A DNA stretch of 7,172 nt from CAWKGC01 sp963849005 (GTDB taxonomy: Bacteria; Pseudomonadota; Gammaproteobacteria; Burkholderiales; Usitatibacteraceae): the NCBI GenBank assembly GCA_963849005.1, contig CAWKGC010000015.1, forward strand, positions 1-7,172. The letters run 5' to 3'. The notes under the pieces were generated by a model. That model made no database searches. It saw nothing but the letters and a program-made list of their open reading frames with translations, and was not told where the DNA came from. A program made the position numbers and the translations under genes. This document shows, one piece after another, positions 1-4,612 of this stretch (position 1 is the first letter of the stretch; each line of letters opens with the position of its first letter).

Positions 1-10
1 TAAATCCTGA

Positions 11-115
11 AAACGGGGTCAGAGTACATTTCCGGTAGCGCGGGATCGCTGTGCGATCCAGCCGGAAATGTACTCTGACCCCGTTTTCGGGGAAATGTAC
101 TCTGACCCCATTTCC
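11..115. repeat. GGGGTCAG palindromic repeat cluster 1 (AGTACATTTCC tail)
   Basis: Perfect 25-bp inverted arms lie at 11-35 and 62-86, each containing GGGGTCAGAGTACATTTCC. Between them is a nested hairpin, GGATCGC at 43-49 and GCGATCC at 53-59 with loop TGT. A third unit in the same orientation as the right arm follows at 91-109. The cluster ends just downstream of the oxidoreductase stop codon (122-124, minus strand), so its RNA hairpin could act as a terminator or 3' stabiliser for that gene. The core matches that of cluster 3 in reverse orientation. The structure is seen directly. The REP-like classification is inference, because no mobilising enzyme is present. Confidence 0.93.
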
Positions 116-121
116 CGTTTC

Positions 122-1171
122 CTAGAGCGACTCCACCCGCGCCGGGGTGTGCTTGTGCCACGGCGTGCCGGCCAGCCAGTCGCAATCGGCGCCGCGCGTG
201 AGTTCGTTGGGCGAGACGCCGGCGGGCACCGCGTTGCCGGGAAAGTCCACGCCCTGTCCGTTCGGCAGCGAGACATGGCCGGGAAGCATCTGCGCGGAGA
301 CCTCGACCGTCACATCGACGCTGCCGCGCCGGGTGGTGACGCGCACGCGGCCGCCGTCGGCAACGCCCACGCGCTCGGCGTCGCCGGCGTTGATCCGCAG
401 CGCCCCGGCGCGGTCCTTCTTGCGCCAGTCGGGATCGCGGATGATGGTGTTCGCCGTGTACGAGCGCCGCTCGCCGGCGGACAGCACGAAGGGAAACTCG
501 CTGCTCCCGGTCGGCGCGGGTTCGCCCTGCAGGGCGTCGAGCTCCGCGAACAATTCGGGAATCGCCAACTGGATCCGGCCGACCTGGCTCTTCATGCGCT
601 CGAAACTCTCTTCCCACTCGTCCACTGAAAACACCACCGCACTTTTGCTCGCGAGCAGGGCATCGAACAAGGCATCGGCGGCGTCCGGTGGCGAACCCGT
701 GAACCCGGCGCGCGCGAGCGACTTCGGCTGGCGTTGCGCGGCGGCCTGGCACAGTCCCCATACCGCCGCGGCCTCGGCAAATCCTTCGGGCAGCAGGTCG
801 CCGATGGCGCGATACAAGGCCACCGGCGCAATCGCCATCATCTGCGGGTTCGCCGCAGCCATCTCGAAGAACTTCGCGCGGAAAGCCTTGCGTCCCTGCT
901 GCCACGCCGTCCGCAATTGCGCGACCGGTTCCTTGGGCAGCGCTCCGAGCGCCTCGCACAATCGCGCATGCAATTCCGCTTCCGAGAACAGTCCAGGCAG
1001 GGGTGACAGCAAGGCGCGCCGCAGGTGAAAGCAGTTGTCCGGGTACTCGAAAGTGAAGAAGGTCGCCTCGGCCTTTTCGTACTGGCTGGAGACGGGCAGG
1101 ACGTAGTGCGCCAGCCGCGCCGTTTCCGACATCGCCACGTCGATCACCACCACCAGGTCCAGCGCGGCCAT
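122..1171 (-). CDS. Molybdopterin oxidoreductase, C-terminal fragment (about 349 aa)
   Basis: This is the continuation of the oxidoreductase in the next frame. Family-like sequence resumes at MAALDLVVVIDVAMSETA, followed by LAHYVLPVSSQYEKAE, a typical end of the molybdopterin domain. The C-terminal dinucleotide-binding domain follows, with hallmarks such as LRINAGDAERVGVADGGRV and ending in GADCDWLAGTPWHKH. An in-frame ATG at 1171-1169 overlaps the end of the upstream fragment by 28 bases, so reinitiation is possible, though no ribosome-binding site is evident. The frame is open further upstream to 1858, but that part is the shadow of the N-terminal fragment and is not protein-like. The TAG stop is at 124-122, next to repeat cluster 1. 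The fragment cannot bind the iron-sulfur cluster and is unlikely to work alone. Confidence 0.75.
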   Translation of the reverse strand: MAALDLVVVIDVAMSETARLAHYVLPVSSQYEKAEATFFTFEYPDNCFHLRRALLSPLPGLFSEAELHARLCEALGALPKEPVAQLRTAWQQGRKAFRAKFFEMAAANPQMMAIAPVALYRAIGDLLPEGFAEAAAVWGLCQAAAQRQPKSLARAGFTGSPPDAADALFDALLASKSAVVFSVDEWEESFERMKSQVGRIQLAIPELFAELDALQGEPAPTGSSEFPFVLSAGERRSYTANTIIRDPDWRKKDRAGALRINAGDAERVGVADGGRVRVTTRRGSVDVTVEVSAQMLPGHVSLPNGQGVDFPGNAVPAGVSPNELTRGADCDWLAGTPWHKHTPARVESL

Positions 1172-2397
1172 GCTTCGCGCATGCGCACGCTGTCGGCGAG
1201 CGAATGCGCGGGGTTGGCGCTCTCGACCAGCATCGCGCGGAAGCGCTTCGGATGGTCGGTGAGGATTTCGTCGGGGATCGCGTTGCACGGCACCAGCCCG
1301 CCGATGATGCGCGCCCCGGTGACCGGCGAGCGCTTCCCGGCGCCCGCTTCGCTGCTGCTGCCGGTGGCCAGCGGCACGATCGCGCTGGGCAGGAAGGCCG
1401 CGCCCTTCTTGCCGAAGTTCCCGGTCAGGAGCACCAGCAGCTTGTGCAGGTACGAGACCAGCGTCGAATGCAGGTTCATCTGCACGCCGAGGTCTTCGAA
1501 CGTGGCAACGCTTTCCGCCCCGGCGATGCGCCTTGCGGCTTCGCGCACCTGTTCCTCGGGCACGCCGCTCCTGGCGGAGTACTCGGCGATGGGAAGTTGC
1601 GCGAAGTGCGGCAAGACTTCCGCGGCACCTTCGGCGTGCGCCTCCAGCCACTCGTGCTTGACCAGATCTTCCTGGACGATCACTGCCACCATCGCTGCGA
1701 GCAGGAAGGCATCCGCCCCCGGCCGCACGCGCAAATGGATATCGGCCAGCTCGGCGGTTTCGGAGAGGCGCGGATCGATGACGATGAGGCAGCGCTTCGG
1801 GTCGCGCGCGATCTCGCGCAAGGTCAGCCTTGCGCGGGCAATGCTGTGCGACATCCACGGGTTCTTGCCGAGGAACAGGGCGACCTCGCAGTTGGCGAAG
1901 TCACCGCGCGTATAGCCGCCCAGCATGCGGTTCGCCACCCAGAATTCCCCGGTCTTTTCCTGTGCCAGCGCGCTGGAGCGGAATCGCGAGCCGAGCACCG
2001 CGCGGGTGGCGCGGCTGTAGGCGGCGGGCAGGTGGTTGCCTTGCCCTCCGCCGCCGTAGTAGAAGATCGACGCGCCGCCGTGGGCATCGCGGATCGCGGC
2101 GAATTTCGCGGCGACTTCGCGGATCGCGGTGTCCCAGTCGATCTCCTCGAAGGTCCCGTCGGGGCGGCGACGCAGGGGCTTGGTCAGGCGCTGCGGGTTG
2201 TTCTGGTAGTAGTCCAGCCGTGCGGCCTTTTCACACACATAGCCCTCGGAGCTGGGGTGCGCGTCGTCCCCGCGGATGCGCGCGAAGCGGCGCCCATCCT
2301 CGCCGCCCAACTGCACCTCGAGGCCGCAGTTGCACTCGCACAGGATGCAGGCGGTGGATTTCCATTCGGCTGCTGGGGCGTCGGAGTGGGTGTGCAT
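1144..2397 (-). CDS. Molybdopterin oxidoreductase, N-terminal fragment (417 aa)
   Basis: This frame carries the N-terminal iron-sulfur domain: C17, C20, C24 (CILCECNC) and C55 (EGYVCEKAARL) fit the CxxCxxxC...C pattern of a 4Fe-4S cluster. K57 sits where the family usually has the lysine between cluster and pterin. The motif NPQRLTKPLRR (67-77), the segment IDPRLSETAELADIHLRVRPG and the run GADAFLLAAMV are typical of the molybdopterin domain. The stretch SALAQEKTGEFWV (142-154) probably covers the metal-ligand region, with no obvious Cys, Ser or selenocysteine ligand in it. Family-like sequence stops at residue 409; the last eight residues (WPRWTWWW) are out of frame, then TGA. The ATG at 2397 is chosen because the Cys motif follows at the usual distance. 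No good Shine-Dalgarno is visible. Alone, this fragment lacks the C-terminal cofactor-binding domain. Confidence 0.85.
   Translation of the reverse strand: MHTHSDAPAAEWKSTACILCECNCGLEVQLGGEDGRRFARIRGDDAHPSSEGYVCEKAARLDYYQNNPQRLTKPLRRRPDGTFEEIDWDTAIREVAAKFAAIRDAHGGASIFYYGGGGQGNHLPAAYSRATRAVLGSRFRSSALAQEKTGEFWVANRMLGGYTRGDFANCEVALFLGKNPWMSHSIARARLTLREIARDPKRCLIVIDPRLSETAELADIHLRVRPGADAFLLAAMVAVIVQEDLVKHEWLEAHAEGAAEVLPHFAQLPIAEYSARSGVPEEQVREAARRIAGAESVATFEDLGVQMNLHSTLVSYLHKLLVLLTGNFGKKGAAFLPSAIVPLATGSSSEAGAGKRSPVTGARIIGGLVPCNAIPDEILTDHPKRFRAMLVESANPAHSLADSVRMREAWPRWTWWW
1169..1175 (-). other. Frameshift site in the oxidoreductase gene
   Basis: Here the conserved reading passes from REA in one frame to MAALDLVVV in the other. 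Losing one base between the Ala and Met codons (minus strand GAAGCATGG) explains the break exactly. There is no slippery heptamer of the X XXY YYZ kind, so programmed frameshifting is not supported. The local sequence is not a homopolymer, so a homopolymer miscall is not the simplest explanation, but a sequencing error cannot be excluded. Confidence 0.8.
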
Positions 2398-2426
2398 GTG
2401 GGTATCCAGGGATTGATTGGGGAATT

Positions 2427-2496
2427 GGGGTCAGGTACGCAATTTGGGGTCAGGTACGCAATTACGACTCTGACCCCAAATTGCGTACCTGACCCC
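2427..2496. repeat. GGGGTCAG palindromic repeat cluster 2 (GTACGCAATT tail)
   Basis: Two direct units of GGGGTCAGGTACGCAATT lie at 2427-2444 and 2446-2463. A reverse unit lies at 2478-2496, giving a 19-bp perfect inverted pair with the first. Between them, 2465-2477 is a partial reverse unit with a different tail (GGGGTCAGAGTCG when read on the minus strand). The cluster fills most of the 64-base gap between dedA and the oxidoreductase gene. It also encodes the last residues and stop of the present dedA frame. In mRNA it would form strong hairpins between two co-directional genes, which could lower or decouple expression of the downstream one. Confidence 0.92.
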
Positions 2497-3058
2497 GATT
2501 AGTTTTTTTGCGCTGTCGGTAGCGCCAGACGAGCCACGTCGCGAGGCTGATCAGCACGATCACGACCATCGCGGCGATCTCGAATTTCTTGATGTCCTGC
2601 AGCAGCACCTCGACTGCCTGGCCGAACAAATATCCCAGCCCGGCGATCAGCGGCGCCCAGATGCACGCGCCGATGAAGTTGTAGACGACGAACTTCCACC
2701 GCTCCACGCGCCCCATGCCCAGCAGGATCGGGCCGATGATGCGAAAGCCGTACATGAAGCGGATGCCGATGATCAGCGGCGCGTGGTAGCGCGACAGCAA
2801 CGCGTCGAAGCGGTGCACCTTCGATTCCCACTCCGGGTGCCTGGCGAGGATGTCCTTCCCCTTGAGGCGGCCGAGGAAGAAGTAGAACTGGTCGCCGAGG
2901 AAGCCGGCGATGAGCGCGACCACGATGACGATCCACAGCTCGAGGTGGCCGCGAAAAGCCGCAAACCCGCCCAGCGCGAGGATCGTCTCGCCCTCGAGGA
3001 ACGCGCCGATGAAGATGGCTGCGTAGCCGTAGGTCTGGATGAGGGCGGGGATGTCCAT
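2462..3058 (-). CDS. DedA family membrane protein, YohD-like (198 aa)
   Basis: This is an inner-membrane protein of the DedA/SNARE-associated (VTT) family. Some members act as lipid scramblases or flippases or support proton-motive-force homeostasis. The match is close to E. coli YohD as I recall it: LIQTYGYAA (6-14), EGETILALGG (22-31), GDQFYFFLGR (55-64) and RFMYGFRIIGP (100-110). Acidic residues E22, E24 and D56 and arginines R100 and R106 are the conserved charged set. Hydrophobic stretches lie at about 12-34, 42-63, 123-147 and 161-178, and the C-terminus is basic (RYRQRKK). ATG 3058 is preferred over an in-frame ATG at 3085, which lies in repeat cluster 3 and would add nine repeat-encoded residues. 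The last dozen residues (N187 on) are also repeat-encoded. One extra A in the A7 run would end the protein at a TAA just before the repeat. It is the likely first gene of a unit with the oxidoreductase. Confidence 0.95.
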   Translation of the reverse strand: MDIPALIQTYGYAAIFIGAFLEGETILALGGFAAFRGHLELWIVIVVALIAGFLGDQFYFFLGRLKGKDILARHPEWESKVHRFDALLSRYHAPLIIGIRFMYGFRIIGPILLGMGRVERWKFVVYNFIGACIWAPLIAGLGYLFGQAVEVLLQDIKKFEIAAMVVIVLISLATWLVWRYRQRKKTNRGQVRNLGSES

Positions 3059-3065
3059 TTGAGAG

Positions 3066-3182
3066 GAAATGGGGTCAGAGTACATTTCCGGCCGAATCGC
3101 ACAGCGATCCCGCGCGACCGGAAATGTACTCTGACCCCATTTCGTCCGCGATCCGGCCGGAAATGTACTCTGACCCCGTTTT
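3066..3182. repeat. GGGGTCAG palindromic repeat cluster 3 (AGTACATTTCC tail)
   Basis: Perfect 26-bp arms lie at 3066-3091 and 3118-3143. A third reverse unit is at 3157-3177. The core between the arms, read on the minus strand, matches the cluster 1 core with about three differences over 38 bases, including the GGATCGCTGTGCGAT hairpin. The element is therefore the same as cluster 1, with its core inverted. It occupies the start of the divergent region between dedA (minus) and the Spy-like gene (plus), with the dedA ATG only 8 bases from its edge. The dedA promoter and leader must lie in or beyond the repeat. Confidence 0.93.
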
Positions 3183-3279
3183 CCTCTCTCCGCCCATTTT
3201 GCAATTGTAATGCGGGCGGTAATGAAGGCGGCACCTGGCTCGGTGACAATGTGCGCTCAATCCATTGCAGGAGTTCGCC
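3183..3279 (+). promoter_or_regulatory. Upstream region of the Spy-like gene with Shine-Dalgarno
   Basis: This non-repeat stretch of about 100 bases must carry the promoter for the plus-strand exported protein. A clear Shine-Dalgarno, AGGAG at 3269-3273, sits six bases before the ATG at 3280. It decides the start over an in-frame TTG at 3265. A TTGCAA at 3199-3204 followed 15 bases later by TAATGA is only a weak sigma-70-like pair, so I do not assign a promoter. No operator palindrome was seen. Confidence 0.6.
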
Positions 3280-3786
3280 ATGCAGACCCGATTCCGCTCT
3301 TTCCTGGCCACCGTCGCCGCTTTCCTGGCGTTCGGCCTTCCCGCCGCGCACGCCGATTTTTCCGGCTTCGGCTTTTCCTTCCCGGCGGCCAACCCGGGCA
3401 CGGGCGTCTCCTTCCCGGCGATCGACAGGATCGAAGGCAAGCTGAACCTGACGCCCGAGCAGAAGGCGCAGTTCGACGTCGCCCTCGAGGCCAGCAAGGC
3501 CGCGTTCCTCGCGATCGAAGCCAGCAACGAGGCACTCAAGCAGTTCGCGCAGACCGAGCTCGCCAACACGCGCCCCAACCTCGAGCTGCTCACTGCCGAG
3601 CTGGACGATGCGATGGCGCAGGGCAAGATCGAGCGCAACAAGGCCCGCGCCGAGTGGCTGAAGCTCTACGCGATGCTGTCCGACGAGCAGGTCGCGACCG
3701 TCAAGGAAGCGCTGCAGGAGAAGATGGCGCTGGTCTCCTGGATCCGCGATTTCATCGTCAAGTGGTTCGTCGCCCGACGCGGCTAG
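3280..3786 (+). CDS. Spy/CpxP-like periplasmic protein with LTxxQ motif (168 aa)
   Basis: This is a small exported helical protein resembling the LTxxQ-motif group (Spy, CpxP, heavy-metal-resistance proteins), which act in the periplasm as ATP-independent chaperones or stress sensors. A Sec signal peptide covers residues 1-25: basic MQTRFR, hydrophobic FLATVAAFLAFGLP, cleavage after AHA. After a Phe/Gly/Pro-rich linker (26-47), LTPEQK at 57-62 and the related LSDEQ at 133-137 mark two repeats of the family motif. They are separated by long amphipathic helices. There is no His- or Cys-rich metal site, which argues against direct metal binding. The start is fixed by AGGAG six bases upstream. 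It stands alone between divergent dedA and a convergent exported-protein gene, and repeat cluster 4 begins 26 bases after its stop. The family assignment rests on motif and architecture, so the exact role is uncertain. Confidence 0.82.
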   Translation: MQTRFRSFLATVAAFLAFGLPAAHADFSGFGFSFPAANPGTGVSFPAIDRIEGKLNLTPEQKAQFDVALEASKAAFLAIEASNEALKQFAQTELANTRPNLELLTAELDDAMAQGKIERNKARAEWLKLYAMLSDEQVATVKEALQEKMALVSWIRDFIVKWFVARRG

Positions 3787-3811
3787 GCTGAGGGGGGCAG
3801 CGCCGCAAGAA

Positions 3812-3873
3812 AATTGGGGTCAGAGACGCAATTGCGTCTCTGACCCCGGCAAATTGCGTCTCTGACCCCAATT
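3812..3873. repeat. GGGGTCAG palindromic repeat cluster 4, likely bidirectional terminator
   Basis: A perfect 32-bp palindrome with no spacer runs from 3816 to 3847, two units of GGGGTCAGAGACGCAA head to head. A third unit follows, so that 3812-3833 and 3852-3873 form an alternative perfect 22-bp stem with an 18-base loop. It sits between two convergent genes, 26 bases after the Spy-like stop and overlapping the TAA of the minus-strand gene (3874-3872) by two bases. Either hairpin could stop transcription from both sides. There is no long U-tract, so intrinsic termination is a guess from position and stem strength. Confidence 0.9.
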
Positions 3874-4612
3874 ACGGCAGGAACGGGTCGGTGACGATCC
3901 GGATGCTGACGGTCCACCAGCTCTCGGAGGAAGACCGCCCGAAGCGGTTGCCCACGGTGGCGTCGAGTTCGAGGCGGTCGGGGATCAGCGCCGCGCGGAC
4001 GCCCGCCTGGTAGAACGGCCGGTTGTACTGCGTGCCGAACACTTCGCCGATCGCCTTGAAGCGCTCGCCGAGGTCCTGCTCCGCGAGCACGCCCCATGTG
4101 AAGTAGTTCTTGCCGCTCTCGCGCTCGTGCAGGCCGCCGAGATTCACGTTCAGGCGCAGCTTGTCGTCGTTGAGCGAGACGCCGGCCATCAGCAGCCCGT
4201 AGAGGTCGCCGGGGAAGCTGCTGTCCTCCTGGTCCGGATGGCGCACGCCGCCCGCGACCCAACCCCATCCCCAGCCGTCTGGCTCGACCTTGCGCGCGAC
4301 GTATTTCGCCTGCAGCGCGAGATTGGTCGTGCGCGATTCCCCGTCCTCGGTCGCGCGGCTGCCCCCGAACGAAACCTCGAGGCCGTCGAGAGGACTGCAC
4401 GCCGGCACGACCCACAGGTCGCGCGAATCACGGTTGTTCTGCTGCCACACCTCGAGCTGGCACGCACCGCGGTCGAGCACGCTCACGTCGTCGGTGACGA
4501 ACGGGCTCGCCGCAAAGGCAACCGGGGTCAGAGACGCAATACATGCCGCGACCAAGCGGCCGCGGCAAGTATTACGTCTCTGACCCCAAATTGCGCTCAG
4601 CGCCGAGTGCAT
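3872..4612 (-). CDS. Predicted exported, probably outer-membrane beta-barrel protein (246 aa)
   Basis: I do not recognise a named gene. The mature part starts near ASPFVTDDVSVLDRGACQLE, a pattern I associate with uncharacterised proteobacterial outer-membrane proteins. It continues with alternating polar/hydrophobic strands, for example LRLNVNLGGL, NYFTWGVLAEQDL, QAGVRAALIP and WWTVSIRIV, suggesting a small beta-barrel. C51 and C72 could form a disulfide. A signal peptide is predicted: basic RRNTCRGR (12-19), hydrophobic LVAACIASLTPVAFA (20-34), cleavage after A34 or A35. Residues 9-30 of it are encoded by repeat cluster 5. The ATG at 4612-4610 overlaps the end of the protease gene by 16 bases, implying coupling. 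TTG 4555 is an alternative start. The TAA stop overlaps repeat cluster 4. The frame stays open upstream of 4612, but that is shadow of the protease gene. The reading frame is firm; the start and function are less so. Confidence 0.75.
   Translation of the reverse strand: MHSALSAIWGQRRNTCRGRLVAACIASLTPVAFAASPFVTDDVSVLDRGACQLEVWQQNNRDSRDLWVVPACSPLDGLEVSFGGSRATEDGESRTTNLALQAKYVARKVEPDGWGWGWVAGGVRHPDQEDSSFPGDLYGLLMAGVSLNDDKLRLNVNLGGLHERESGKNYFTWGVLAEQDLGERFKAIGEVFGTQYNRPFYQAGVRAALIPDRLELDATVGNRFGRSSSESWWTVSIRIVTDPFLP
4524..4587. repeat. GGGGTCAG palindromic repeat cluster 5, inside a signal-peptide coding region
   Basis: Inverted arms of 27 bases lie at 4524-4550 and 4561-4587 with two mismatches. 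Both begin with GGGGTCAGAGACG from the outside and extend inward through TGCCGCG/CGCGGCA, leaving a 10-base loop. Unlike the other clusters it lies within a reading frame: on the minus strand it codes for residues 9-30 of the exported protein without a stop. It starts 9 bases past the protease stop codon. Its RNA hairpin would sit just inside the start of the downstream gene and could affect its translation. Confidence 0.92.

Larger units (their letters stand above)
122..2397 (-). pseudogene. Molybdopterin/4Fe-4S oxidoreductase, whole gene, interrupted by a one-base frameshift
   Basis: Two overlapping minus-strand frames join into one protein of about 758 residues, a normal length for the large molybdopterin oxidoreductase (COG0243) family. 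Domains in order are an N-terminal 4Fe-4S domain (about residues 12-65), the long molybdopterin domain, and a C-terminal molybdopterin dinucleotide-binding beta-barrel beginning near LSAGERRSYTANT. Family members are periplasmic or cytoplasmic redox enzymes. No twin-arginine signal is visible here, which favours a cytoplasmic enzyme. The frames fit if one base is missing near 1171-1173: the minus strand reads GAAGCATGGCC where GAAGCNATGGCC would keep the frame. Both halves are otherwise well conserved, so this is a very recent mutation, a split gene, or a sequencing error. The substrate cannot be told. No electron-transfer partner is nearby. The gene lies 64 bases downstream of dedA in the same direction. 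Confidence 0.85.

Noticed and set aside
1144..1146. In-frame TGA as a selenocysteine codon in the molybdoenzyme
   Set aside because: The homologous sequence continues in a different frame and begins before the TGA, so readthrough would not restore the protein. It is also far from the usual active-site position.
1025..2502. Long plus-strand open frames opposite the oxidoreductase
   Set aside because: No recognisable motifs and Arg/Ala-rich. The minus strand has clear 4Fe-4S and molybdopterin motifs.
3083..3085. Upstream ATG of dedA inside repeat cluster 3
   Set aside because: It would add MYSDPISSQ, a translation of the repeat. The ATG at 3058 begins MDIPALIQTYGYAA, matching the usual YohD-type N-terminus.
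11..3182. Composite transposon bounded by clusters 1 and 3
   Set aside because: No transposase, no target-site duplication recognised, and the same head occurs at four other clusters, so bracketing may be coincidence. Kept only as a low-weight finding.
3265..3267. TTG start for the Spy-like protein
   Set aside because: The AGGAG at 3269-3273 lies downstream of it and is well placed for the ATG at 3280, which begins a standard signal peptide.
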